From Pseudomonadota bacterium (GTDB taxonomy: Bacteria > Pseudomonadota > Alphaproteobacteria > Sphingomonadales > Sphingomonadaceae), in assembly GCA_023458055.1 (NCBI GenBank), contig JAEXAW010000093.1:1-17691 (forward strand): DNA of 17,691 nucleotides. The letters run 5' to 3'. The position numbers and the translations under genes are program-made. Positions 1 through 6,471 of the stretch are shown here, piece by piece. The stretch's first letter is position 1. Every line of letters starts with the position of its first letter. Under the pieces are notes generated by a model. The model ran no database searches. It had not been told where the DNA came from and was given only the letters and a program-made list of their open reading frames with translations.

Positions 1-1
1 T

Positions 2-919
2 GTGGTTGGGCGCGCTTATACCGGCCTGCGCGCACGACAGGCCGCACTCGGTCTCCTCGAGCAACAGCGCGGGCTCGATACGCAGCTCGTCTCGCTCGCG
101 GGCCAGCGCTTGCGGCAAGGCACCGCGCCCGAACAGCCGCTCGACCAGATGCGCGCGCAGCTTGCCCAAACCGAAGGGCAGATCGCCTCGACCCGCGCCG
201 AAATTACCGTGCTGATCGATCAACTTGCTTTGCTCACGGGGCGCGAGCCCGGCGCGCTTGATGCGGCCTTGACGCCGGTGCGCCCGATCCCGACGCCACC
301 CGCCGAGGTCCGCATCGGCGACCCTGCCCTCCTCCTGCGCAACCGCCCCGATATCCGCATCGCCGAGCGCCAGCTTGCCGCTGCCAATGCCGATGTCGGC
401 GCGACAATCGCGGAAAAATTCCCCAAGGTGAGCTTCATGGGGATGCTCGGCATGGGCGGCGGCTCGCCCGTCGATATGCTCAACCCGAGCGAACTTATCG
501 GCCTCGTCCTTCCGCGCATCAGCTGGACCCTGTTCGACGGCGGGCGCACCAAAGCCAAGATCGAGGCGAGCAAGGGCGCCTATGCCGAAGCCGAAGCGCG
601 CTATCAGGCGAGCGTGCTCTCTGCGCTGACCGACGCGGAAAATGCGCTCACCCACTTCGGCAGCGACCGCATCGAACTCGGCAAGGCGCTCGAGGCCGAA
701 GCCCAAGCCAGGCGCGTGGTGCGCTTGCAAGACCAGCGCGCCAAGGCCGGAACCACCAGCCGCAGCGATGCGCTCAGCGCTGAACGCCAGCGGCTGCAAC
801 TCGCGATGGCGGCGACCAATGCGCGCGCGGAACTCACCAGCGATTATATCGCCGTCCAAAAGGCGCTCGGTATCGGCTGGACTCCGTCTGCGGACGTTGC
901 ACCCGCGAAAGCGCCATGA
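2..919 (+). CDS. RND efflux outer-membrane channel, NodT/OprM (TolC) family, 5'-truncated by window edge
   Basis: This is the C-terminal ~305 residues of an outer-membrane factor that forms the exit duct of a tripartite RND pump across periplasm and outer membrane. The family is usually about 460-490 aa, so roughly a third lies upstream of the window, and the apparent GTG at base 2 is not a real start. Visible family marks are the hinge motif with LLLRNRPDIRIAERQLAAAN (residues ~110-129), followed by FPKVSF, and the WTLFDGGRTKAKIEASKGAY segment (~176-195). The second long helical hairpin follows, rich in Ala/Glu/Arg heptads (~200-285). The N-terminal lipobox is not visible. The reading frame ends with TGA overlapping an ATG. 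A TetR regulator follows, which fits local control of a pump whose inner-membrane parts would be upstream. The substrate cannot be told. Confidence 0.93.
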   Translation: MVGRAYTGLRARQAALGLLEQQRGLDTQLVSLAGQRLRQGTAPEQPLDQMRAQLAQTEGQIASTRAEITVLIDQLALLTGREPGALDAALTPVRPIPTPPAEVRIGDPALLLRNRPDIRIAERQLAAANADVGATIAEKFPKVSFMGMLGMGGGSPVDMLNPSELIGLVLPRISWTLFDGGRTKAKIEASKGAYAEAEARYQASVLSALTDAENALTHFGSDRIELGKALEAEAQARRVVRLQDQRAKAGTTSRSDALSAERQRLQLAMAATNARAELTSDYIAVQKALGIGWTPSADVAPAKAP

Positions 920-1015
920 TGACGCCCGCGCCCATCTCCATCAGCCTCTTGACTCCGCTAAATTTTCAGGCATCCTTCTACGCCTACAATGCTAGAAAGC
1001 ATGGGGGTATAGGAG

Positions 1016-1222
1016 ATGGGCATTTTTTCGAATGCCGCGCGCAAATTCTGGGCCGCTTATTGCGAGGGACTGACCATGTCCTGCCCAGCCGAATGCGCCA
1101 AGAAAAAAGCGGCCAAGGTCGCCCGCAAAGCGAAGAAACGGCGTGAGCAAATCCACGCCGCCGTCGCCGCGCAGAAGGGCAAAGCCTGCGCCAACCGCAA
1201 AGCCAAGCGCCAGCCGGTTTAG
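1016..1222 (+). CDS. small Lys/Ala/Arg-rich ORF of 68 aa, hypothetical
   Basis: This is a hypothetical protein that I do not recognise. The ORF starts MGIFSNAARKFW and becomes very basic (AKKKAAKVARKAKKRREQ, residues ~28-45), with cysteines at SCPAEC and KACAN that could bind metal. An in-frame ATG at 1076 follows GAGGGA at good spacing and would give a 48-aa protein. The 1016 ATG has AGGAG directly abutting it and GGGGG further upstream, so the start is open. Third codon positions are strongly G/C-biased even where it overlaps the TetR frame by 80 bp (1143-1222), suggesting that this frame, not the TetR frame, is the one under coding selection there. It may be a leader gene translationally coupled to the TetR regulator, or a genuine N-terminal extension displaced by a frameshift. 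The function is unknown. Confidence 0.42.
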   Translation: MGIFSNAARKFWAAYCEGLTMSCPAECAKKKAAKVARKAKKRREQIHAAVAAQKGKACANRKAKRQPV

Positions 1223-1874
1223 CTGGTGCGCGCCGCTCAAGGCAGGCCGCCCCCCCGCTTCAGATTCCGAATCGCTGACCGATAAAATTATCGAGGCCGG
1301 CTGGGAGCTGCTCGTCGCCGATGGGCTCGAAGCCTTTTCCTTCGACCGCCTGGCCAAATTTGCGCGCGTCGGCAAACCGACCATTTATGCGCGCTTCAAG
1401 AATAAGCATGATTATCTGCGCGCGCTGCTCGAATATCAACTTGACCGGAAGCATGAGGAAGCCTTCGCCTCCGTCCAGAACGCGCCGTTCCGCGCGGCTT
1501 TCGTCGATTTCGCCGAACAGGCCGTCGCTCGGTTTCTCTCGCCCGAAGGCCGGTTAATCGACCAATTGATCGACCTCCTCGACAAGGATGCGCGTGAAAG
1601 CGCCATTCCGGTGCGCCAATGGGCCTATGCCAAAGGCCGCGACCGGCTCGCCGATCAGATGCGCCACGCCTGCGCCACCGGCGAGATTAGCTTGCACGAC
1701 ATCCCGGTCGCGGTCGATTTCTTCCTCGAAGGCCTGATCGGCCACGCCCGCATCAGCGAAACCGCGACCGACCTCACCGCAGAATCCCACCACCACTGGG
1801 CAAACCGCTTCTGCGGCATGATCCTGCGCGAATTCGGGGAAAAGGAAGCCCGCTGTTCATTCTCAATGGGGTAA
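1143..1874 (+). CDS. TetR/AcrR-family transcriptional regulator
   Basis: This is a ligand-responsive DNA-binding repressor of the TetR family. The HTH lies at residues ~49-85: KIIEAGWELLVADGLEAFSF, then DRLAKFARVGKPTIYARFKN. The remaining ~150 residues are the variable all-helical ligand and dimerisation domain. The annotated GTG start (1143) lacks a clear ribosome-binding site, and the first ~32 residues are Pro/Arg/Ser-rich, atypical, and overlap another good-looking frame. Real homology begins near residue 33 (KAGRPPAS), where no ATG/GTG/TTG is available, so the true start or an upstream frameshift is unresolved. Its position just downstream of the RND outer-membrane channel suggests that it controls that efflux operon, as TetR/AcrR proteins commonly do. 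The C-terminus (CSFSMG) is immediately followed by non-coding sequence and may be slightly altered. Confidence 0.85.
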   Translation: MSKSTPPSPRRRAKPAPTAKPSASRFSWCAPLKAGRPPASDSESLTDKIIEAGWELLVADGLEAFSFDRLAKFARVGKPTIYARFKNKHDYLRALLEYQLDRKHEEAFASVQNAPFRAAFVDFAEQAVARFLSPEGRLIDQLIDLLDKDARESAIPVRQWAYAKGRDRLADQMRHACATGEISLHDIPVAVDFFLEGLIGHARISETATDLTAESHHHWANRFCGMILREFGEKEARCSFSMG

Positions 1875-2059
1875 TGGTGGAACTAGGGTCAGGACCTCCT
1901 GAGGTAGCCCATCTTAATTGCCGATTTTTCGCGTTTGACCTGCTTTCGCGGGCGCCAGTTCACAAATCGGGCTATAAAGATTATCAAATGGCCGCGTTGG
2001 CACCGGTTATCTGCGGCGCGCCGGTTTCTTTCGAGCGGAATTGATAGGTTCATTTGCTG

Positions 2060-2203
2060 ATGGTTGCACGAAAAGTCGGTCGCCCGGGGTCAAAGCGCAC
2101 TCGCAGGACCGCTGATGAAGCCCTGCAGTTTCGTACATTGTTGATCAATGTCGCCAAGACCTTGTTTGCCGAGCAGGGATTCGACGCGGTCTCGATCCGC
2201 GGC
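2060..2203 (+). pseudogene. TetR-family regulator, N-terminal fragment only
   Basis: The frame opens at ATG 2060 (an in-frame TTG lies at 2054) and encodes about 48 residues typical of a TetR N-terminus: VARKVGRPGSKRTRRTADEA, then FRTLLINVAKTLFAEQGFDA and VSIR. In intact relatives this is followed by the recognition helix (IAxxAGVSxxxxYxHF). Here the frame instead runs into sequence that is antisense to a thiolase and stops at 2243-2245. The recognition helix and the whole ligand domain are missing, so no functional repressor can be made. The break lies within a few bases of the CCGCGG at 2197-2202. Loss by a deletion or inversion joining two genes is inferred. Confidence 0.8.
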
Positions 2204-2458
2204 CTCGACATTGAAGATCGGGATGCCTTCTATTCCCAGCGGTAGCAGCGCCACTTGCCCGCGAATCATATGTTGCCCGTCAAAATGGCCTTGGCCGGTA
2301 TTGCCAAACGCAGCCACCCCGATGTCCTTGCGATCACACCCTGCATCTTTCAGCGCGTCTTCCACGGCCCAAGCGGTCAATTGCTTGACCGATTTATCCA
2401 TGTGACGTCCGAATTGCGTCATTCCTACACCAACGATGTATATGTCTTCCGCTGCCAT
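2200..2458 (-). pseudogene. thiolase / acetyl-CoA acetyltransferase-like (lipid-transfer type), N-terminal fragment
   Basis: It starts at ATG 2458 with a good ribosome-binding site (AAAGGAAC just upstream on the minus strand). About 84 residues match the N-terminus of the SCP2-type thiolase family: MAAEDIYIVGVGMTQFGRHM, then AVEDALKDAG, AAFGNTGQGH, and GIPIFNVEAA. The family continues with a Cys-containing A-C-A-S motif carrying the catalytic cysteine. Here the frame switches to antisense TetR sequence straight after FNVEAA, so the nucleophile and about 300 residues are gone. These enzymes cleave or condense acyl-CoAs in fatty-acid or steroid side-chain breakdown. The gene lies downstream of, and in the same direction as, the alcohol dehydrogenase, so it was probably its operon partner. 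Confidence 0.82.
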
Positions 2459-2533
2459 TGTGACGTTCCTTTGATGATTTTCGCGCCTCGGCGCCCGAAC
2501 CCGGACGGTAGGTTGGATGGAACTTCACGTTAT

Positions 2534-2552
2534 CCCCCCTTGTGGAGGGGGG
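2534..2552. repeat. GC hairpin between ADH and thiolase remnant
   Basis: There is a perfect 7-bp stem, CCCCCCT/AGGGGGG, with a 5-base loop (TGTGG). It lies 14 bp past the stop of the minus-strand alcohol dehydrogenase. No T-run follows on either strand, so a classical terminator is unlikely. It could be an intercistronic mRNA-stabilising hairpin or a REP-like element. A related C/G-run hairpin cluster sits on the other side of the same gene at 3822-3861. Confidence 0.55.
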
Positions 2553-2565
2553 TATAAAGATAAGG

Positions 2566-3690
2566 CTAAAAGACAATCACCTGACGCACCGCTTCTCCGT
2601 TATGGAGACGGTCGAAACCTTCATTAATTTGCGAAAGGTCGAGGGTCGATGTCAAAAGCCGGTCCACCGGCAAGCGGCCTTCACGATAGAGCTGGATGTA
2701 ACGCGGAATGTCGCGCGAGGGGACACATGACCCCATATAGCTCCCCTTGAGCGTTCGCTCTTCGCCGACTAGTCGCACAATATCGACCGGCAGTTCGGAG
2801 CCTGCGGGCGGTAACCCCGCAGTTACCGTCACACCTCCGCGCCGGGTCATAGCGAGCGCATTTTCAAGCGCACGAATAGAGCCCGCCATCTCGAACCCGT
2901 AATCCACTCCGCCGCCCGTCAAGGCGCGGACGCGCTCGACACCATCGGGATCAGCAGCGTTGATGATGTCGGTCGCGCCGAGTTCGCGTGCGAGTTGCAG
3001 TTTCTCGTTCGACAAGTCGACGGCAATGATTTTACCCGCACCAGCCGCTCGTGCACCCAACAGGGCGGCGAGACCTACGCCCCCCAACCCGACCACGGCA
3101 GCACTTGCTCCCATGGCAAGGCGCGCGGTATTGACCACCGCCCCGACCCCCGTCAACACCGCGCAGCCGAAGAGCGCTGCTTCCACCAGCGGAATATCGC
3201 GGGGCACCGGCACCAGGGAACGTCGAGAAACGACGGCATGGTCGGCGAAAGCGGATACACCAAGATGATGGTGGATCGAACCGGGTGCCCCTCCGAGCCG
3301 GCTTCCCCCGCCAGTCAGCAAGCCTGCACCATTGGCCTCCGCGCCCGGTTCACACAGCGCAGGACGCCCTTCAGCGCACGGGAGACAGTGTCCGCAATTC
3401 GGCATGAACACGCTGACGACATGATCGCCGGGGGCCAAATCGGTAACCCCTTCTCCGACGGACTCAACCACGCCCGCCGCCTCATGACCCAATACCATCG
3501 GCATCGGACGCGGGCGGTCGCCATTGATCACTGACAAGTCGGAATGACACAGACCCGCAGCCTTGATCGCGACCAGCACTTCACCCGGCCCCGGTGGTGC
3601 CAATTCAACCTCGGCAATTTCCAGTTGCCGAGAGGTGGCATAGGGGCCCTTGTGGCCGATTGCCCGCAGAATGGCTGCCTTGATCAACAT
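2566..3690 (-). CDS. zinc-dependent medium-chain alcohol dehydrogenase, NAD-type
   Basis: This 374-aa cytosolic oxidoreductase of the MDR superfamily interconverts alcohols with aldehydes or ketones using NAD and catalytic zinc. Zinc ligands are visible: catalytic Cys47 (GLCHSD), His68-Glu69 (GHEAAG) and Cys175 (FGCAVLTG); structural Cys98, Cys101, Cys104 and Cys112 (CGHCLPCAEGRPALC). The Rossmann motif GLGGVG is at 200-205, and Asp224 at the end of the second strand favours NAD over NADP. The length and insertions resemble the class III-like bacterial AdhC group. The chosen start is MLIKAAIL, preceded by AGAGGA at proper spacing; the frame stays open 77 codons further upstream without homology. 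It is divergent from the MBL/thioesterase pair and upstream of the thiolase remnant, suggesting a role in breakdown of a hydroxylated acyl or terpenoid-like compound. The substrate is inferred, not shown. Confidence 0.93.
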   Translation of the reverse strand: MLIKAAILRAIGHKGPYATSRQLEIAEVELAPPGPGEVLVAIKAAGLCHSDLSVINGDRPRPMPMVLGHEAAGVVESVGEGVTDLAPGDHVVSVFMPNCGHCLPCAEGRPALCEPGAEANGAGLLTGGGSRLGGAPGSIHHHLGVSAFADHAVVSRRSLVPVPRDIPLVEAALFGCAVLTGVGAVVNTARLAMGASAAVVGLGGVGLAALLGARAAGAGKIIAVDLSNEKLQLARELGATDIINAADPDGVERVRALTGGGVDYGFEMAGSIRALENALAMTRRGGVTVTAGLPPAGSELPVDIVRLVGEERTLKGSYMGSCVPSRDIPRYIQLYREGRLPVDRLLTSTLDLSQINEGFDRLHNGEAVRQVIVF

Positions 3691-3700
3691 GGACTCATCC

Positions 3701-3740
3701 TCTTTCTCCGATTTTCCGGCTCTTTCTCCGATTTTCCGGT
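3701..3740. repeat. two tandem copies of a 20-bp unit in the ADH leader
   Basis: The unit TCTTTCTCCGATTTTCCGGC occurs at 3701-3720 and again at 3721-3740, with only the last base differing (C/T). It begins 10 bp upstream of the ADH start codon and includes its ribosome-binding region (read on the minus strand as GGAAAATCGGAGAAAGA). It could be a recent slippage duplication of the leader or a duplicated operator. Confidence 0.85.
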
Positions 3741-3821
3741 AATCCGGTTCGATGCTGTTTATCATTCTTTTGTCCAAGGAAAGACCCATTGGTTGATGCT
3801 CGCGGTGTTGGCCGGTGACCA

Positions 3822-3861
3822 CTCCCCGATTGGAGGGGGTGCCCCCCCTCGCTGCGGGGGG
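3822..3861. repeat. overlapping C/G-run hairpins in divergent promoter region
   Basis: Two mutually exclusive stems are visible: GAGGGGG (3833-3839) with CCCCCTC (3844-3850), and CCCCCC (3843-3848) with GGGGGG (3856-3861). A shorter CTCC/GGAG stem starts at 3822. They lie 36-75 bp upstream of the MBL start. Together with the related hairpin at 2534-2552, they bracket the ADH gene. They may be REP-like repeats or regulatory structure in the MBL leader. Confidence 0.55.
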
Positions 3862-3896
3862 ATGCCTTGCGGACAAGGCCGCCCTACGCCATCGCC

Positions 3897-4961
3897 ATGA
3901 CATCTGCGCATCCTTTGACATGGCTTGTGCCGCTCCCGCATACCGCGCCCCCGGATCCTCCGAACCCCGATACGTCGCTTGAACTTGTTCCGGGCGTGCG
4001 TTGGATAAGAATGCGCCTCCCTTTTGCGCTTGATCACATCAATCTGTGGGCGATTTCCGACGGCCCGGGATGGACCCTTGTCGATACCGGTCTCAATAGT
4101 CCCGAGACGATGAAAGCTTGGGAACAGATCGTGCGAGACGACCTTGCAGGGCGGCCGATTACGCGCCTTATCGTAACCCATATGCATGCGGATCATGCCG
4201 GCTTGGCGGGTTGGCTGGCAGAGCGGTTTAATTGCCCCTTGTGGATGACGCGGACCGAATATCTTTCGGCACGAACGCTCGCGACTGCCAACGGAACCGA
4301 ACCGGAACTGCACAGCCTGTTTAGGAAGGCGGGCTGGCAACCGCACGAGATTGACGCAATCGGTGTCCGCAAACGGGCTATCGCGAAATTCTACACACCG
4401 CTCCCACGCGATATCCGGCGCATACGCCATGGTGATCGGCTCGAAATCGATGGTTATGAGTGGAGCGTTCTCACCGGCGGAGGCCATTCGCCCGAACATG
4501 CCTGCCTTTATTGTCCACAGCTTAACCTGCTCATCTCGGGCGATAAAATATTGCCTGATATATCCTCGAATGTTTCCGTCGATCCGGCCGAACCGGAAGG
4601 CAATCCGGTTGCCGAATGGTTCGAAACTCTTGCCATGATCCGAGCGGAGGTTCCCGATACAGTCCTTGTGCTCCCGTCCCATGGAAATTGTTTCACCGGG
4701 CTACATGGTCGGATCGACCGTCTCGTCAATGAACAACAGGCTGTCATCCGACGGCTCAGCCGCGCGCTTCAAAAACCTCATCGCGTTGATGAACTATTTG
4801 ATGTCCTGTTTTCCCGACCGATTGCCCGCGCCGATATTCCTTTGATGAGCCTGGCCACGGGTGAAGCCCTCGCCGTTCTCAATTATCTTATCGCGCAAGG
4901 TGAAGCGCGAAGCTGGCTCGGCGCTGACGGGGTGATGCTGTATGAAAGGGTGCGCTCGTGA
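3897..4961 (+). CDS. metallo-beta-lactamase-fold hydrolase
   Basis: This is a 354-aa MBL-fold metalloenzyme, probably cytosolic with two metals, likely cleaving a thioester or ester rather than a beta-lactam. The signature HxHxDH is present as THMHADHAG (His95, His97, Asp99, His100). The downstream ligands are TGGGHSPEH, SGDKILPD and LPSHGN. A C-terminal ~80-residue region after LPSHGNCF resembles the winged-helix tail of LACTB2-like MBL proteins. I chose ATG 3897; an in-frame TTG at 3867 with GGGGGGA upstream is an alternative. The stop overlaps the next start by 4 bp, so the two genes are translationally coupled. Pairing with an acyl-CoA thioesterase and a divergent ADH suggests removal of CoA thioesters or an ester intermediate in the same catabolic patch. 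The substrate is unknown. Confidence 0.88.
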   Translation: MTSAHPLTWLVPLPHTAPPDPPNPDTSLELVPGVRWIRMRLPFALDHINLWAISDGPGWTLVDTGLNSPETMKAWEQIVRDDLAGRPITRLIVTHMHADHAGLAGWLAERFNCPLWMTRTEYLSARTLATANGTEPELHSLFRKAGWQPHEIDAIGVRKRAIAKFYTPLPRDIRRIRHGDRLEIDGYEWSVLTGGGHSPEHACLYCPQLNLLISGDKILPDISSNVSVDPAEPEGNPVAEWFETLAMIRAEVPDTVLVLPSHGNCFTGLHGRIDRLVNEQQAVIRRLSRALQKPHRVDELFDVLFSRPIARADIPLMSLATGEALAVLNYLIAQGEARSWLGADGVMLYERVRS

Positions 4962-5410
4962 AGCGAACTGCAGACCGACCCAAAATCCGCGCGCGCTCCG
5001 ATTACCGGATCGCCCAGCCCATTTCGACGCGCTGGATGGACAACGACATGTACGGCCACGTCAATAATGTCGTCTATTACAGCTGGTTTGATACGGCGGT
5101 AAACAGCTTTCTGATTGAACGCGGATTGCTTGATCCCGTTGGCGGAGAAATCATCGGCCTCGTGGTCGAAAGCCGTTGCCATTACCATCAACCTATCTCC
5201 TTTCCGCAATCCGTCACCGCGATGATCCGCGTTCAACATATCGGCACTTCCAGTGTCGTGTATGAAATCGGCCTGTTCGCGGGAGAGGAAGAAATTGCCG
5301 CCGCGCAGGGCTATTTCGTTCACGTCTATGTCGACCGGGTGAAGCGTCGGCCTGTTCCGCTACCTCCGGCTTGGCGCGTCGCGTTAGGCCCTCTTTCACA
5401 AGATGTTTAA
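4958..5410 (+). CDS. hotdog-fold acyl-CoA thioesterase (4-hydroxybenzoyl-CoA thioesterase family)
   Basis: This 150-aa single hotdog-domain protein is expected to hydrolyse acyl-CoA to free acid and CoA in the cytosol. The family motif is seen as TRWMDNDMYGHVNNVVYYSW (residues ~24-43), with Asp28 at the position of the catalytic Asp of Pseudomonas 4HBT-type enzymes. RCHYHQPISFPQ, typical of the central helix-to-sheet region, follows. It starts at GTG 4958, overlapping the MBL stop, so the two are co-translated. A 30-bp gap separates it from another start with a strong ribosome-binding site (5440), showing that the operon once continued. The exact acyl chain cannot be inferred. Confidence 0.9.
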   Translation: MKRTADRPKIRARSDYRIAQPISTRWMDNDMYGHVNNVVYYSWFDTAVNSFLIERGLLDPVGGEIIGLVVESRCHYHQPISFPQSVTAMIRVQHIGTSSVVYEIGLFAGEEEIAAAQGYFVHVYVDRVKRRPVPLPPAWRVALGPLSQDV

Positions 5411-5439
5411 TCCGCCGCAACAATGATCAGGAGCTTGTG

Positions 5440-5514
5440 ATGGATACCCTCAACCAGCCCAACCGCGTGGAATCTGACGCCCAGTTTGCAAAGCATGTTT
5501 ATCGCAAGAATTGA
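5440..5514 (+). pseudogene. N-terminal stub of a lost third gene in the MBL-thioesterase operon
   Basis: The sequence AGGAGCTTGTG precedes ATG at ideal spacing, 29 bp after the thioesterase stop. The frame encodes MDTLNQPNRVESDAQFAKHV followed by YRKN and a stop. The 3' part of the stub is antisense to aldo/keto reductase sequence, so the gene was probably cut at about 5485-5510 by the same rearrangement that brought in that fragment. The family is not recognised. It could instead be a real 24-aa peptide, but the operon position and strong start favour a truncated gene. Confidence 0.45.
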
Positions 5515-5635
5515 CGAAATCGACCGCCGCGTTGGCGCAGCATATGTTCGATGTTGCTCGTTTTGGGCAACGGCGGCAGTTCGAGTTGCAGACAATATCG
5601 AATGCAGAGCTGCGCGACGCTGTCCGCCTTCGATT
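5450..5635 (-). pseudogene. aldo/keto reductase, C-terminal fragment with frameshift
   Basis: Read on the minus strand, one frame gives DSVAQLCIRYCLQLELPPLP followed by KTSNIEHM, and a +1-shifted frame continues ANAAVDFVNSCDKHALQTG. Together these match the C-terminal helix and NADPH-binding loop of aldo/keto reductases (family pattern SVAQLCIRYxLQxGxxxLPKTxxPEHM...DF). The break between frames is at about 5536-5541. The N-terminal ~220 residues, with the Asp-Tyr-Lys-His tetrad, are absent; the sequence is joined directly to cupin sequence instead. It is a dead remnant at the distal end of the MFS/hydrolase/flavodoxin operon. Confidence 0.68.
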
Positions 5636-5770
5636 TGCGTCCAGTCGACACCTTCTGTGACGATCAGCATCTGGCCTGCAGGATGAGTGTGCCACGCCCT
5701 TCTCGCGCCGGGTCGAAATGCACGATCGCGGCGCTGACGCGGGACGAATCCTCGCGCTGGTTCCTCTCTC
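5636..5770 (-). pseudogene. cupin-domain protein, internal fragment with frameshift
   Basis: Minus-strand frames give NQREDSSRVSAAIVHFDP, then, after a one-base slip at about 5705-5712, RRAWHTHPAGQMLIVTEGVD followed by WTQIEGG. This is the first cupin motif of small single-domain cupins often annotated near carboxymuconolactone decarboxylases, with the metal-binding H-T-H. The second cupin motif (PGDxxxxPxxxxHxH) is missing because the sequence switches to aldo/keto reductase right after IEGG. The N-terminus upstream of NQRED is also not recognisable. It sits just downstream of the flavodoxin gene on the same strand and was likely part of that operon. Confidence 0.7.
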
Positions 5771-5878
5771 GCTTATGAAATGCCGACCGAGGCCGGCAGG
5801 CCTGACCGAGAGGGTGACTGTCGCAGCGAGCCGCAGCATTCACTCTCGGTTTTGGTAGGGTGTCATATGCATCGAGGG

Positions 5879-6445
5879 TCAGGTCGCTCCATGGGCTTGC
5901 AGGCGCAGCGCCACTTGCGCCACGCGGCGGCCGAGATGTTCGGCTGTCTTGAGGTCGCCTGGGGGCGGGGTCACTTCTGGCGAGGCGTTTTCCGAGAGGG
6001 CCATGGCACCGAGCCAGCCGCCGAGGCGGTTGAGCTCCCCATCCTCGCCGCTGTTCGGCAGAAGATCAAGATTGACCCAGATCATGCCGTGCTGCGCGGC
6101 GAACAGCGCGAGGGAGACGAGCGTGCCAAGCTTGTCGCCCGCGGGACTGCCGGAATTGGTGAAGCCTGCTGCCACCTTGCCGCGCCATTTCAATTGCGTC
6201 CATACCGGGGTCGTCGTGCTTTCAAAGAAGCGCTTGAGCCGCCAACCGAGCGAGCCATTGTATGTCGGCGATCCGAAGATGATCGCGTCGCTGGCGGTAA
6301 GCTCGTCGAGCGGTGCGACCCCGTCGTCACCGACCTTGATCAGCATGACATCCCCCCCTTCGACAGAGCGCGCGCCTGCGGCCACGGCCTCGGCCATCTT
6401 GGCCGTATGTCCATAGGCACTTTCATAGACAATTGAGATCTTCAT
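5879..6445 (-). CDS. flavodoxin-fold NAD(P)H:quinone oxidoreductase / FMN reductase-like protein
   Basis: This 188-aa flavodoxin-fold protein probably carries FMN and reduces quinones by two electrons, protecting against redox cycling. The FMN phosphate loop is near the N-terminus (IVYESAYGHTAKMAEAV, residues ~5-21). The isoalloxazine loop GSPTYNGSLGWRLKRFFE (~58-75) follows, then AAGFTNSGSPAGDK in the position of the third flavin loop. It resembles the WrbA group but is shorter than typical WrbA spacing would predict, so the exact subfamily is left open. The start ATG 6445 has AAGGA upstream. It lies 26 bp downstream of the alpha/beta hydrolase stop in a minus-strand operon with the MFS exporter. 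Confidence 0.9.
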   Translation of the reverse strand: MKISIVYESAYGHTAKMAEAVAAGARSVEGGDVMLIKVGDDGVAPLDELTASDAIIFGSPTYNGSLGWRLKRFFESTTTPVWTQLKWRGKVAAGFTNSGSPAGDKLGTLVSLALFAAQHGMIWVNLDLLPNSGEDGELNRLGGWLGAMALSENASPEVTPPPGDLKTAEHLGRRVAQVALRLQAHGAT

Positions 6446-6471
6446 AAATTCATTCCTTGCTTTGTTTCGTC

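Noticed and set aside
949..1000. TTGACT and TACAAT boxes upstream of the small ORF as a promoter
   Set aside because: The spacing between them is about 31 bp, far from the 16-18 bp needed.
916..1146. 76-codon plus-strand ORF starting at the efflux gene stop (ATGATGACG)
   Set aside because: Its frame has no family resemblance and weak codon bias, and it conflicts with the better-biased ORF at 1016.
1889..1902. Small TCAGGA-CC-TCCTGA hairpin after the TetR gene, resembling a terminator or IS end
   Set aside because: A 6-bp stem with a 2-base loop and no T-run is not a convincing terminator, and no transposase or matching inverted repeat is nearby.
2960..3534. Plus-strand ORFs of 102-179 codons within the ADH gene
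   Set aside because: They are antisense shadows; the minus-strand frame carries complete ADH zinc and Rossmann motifs.
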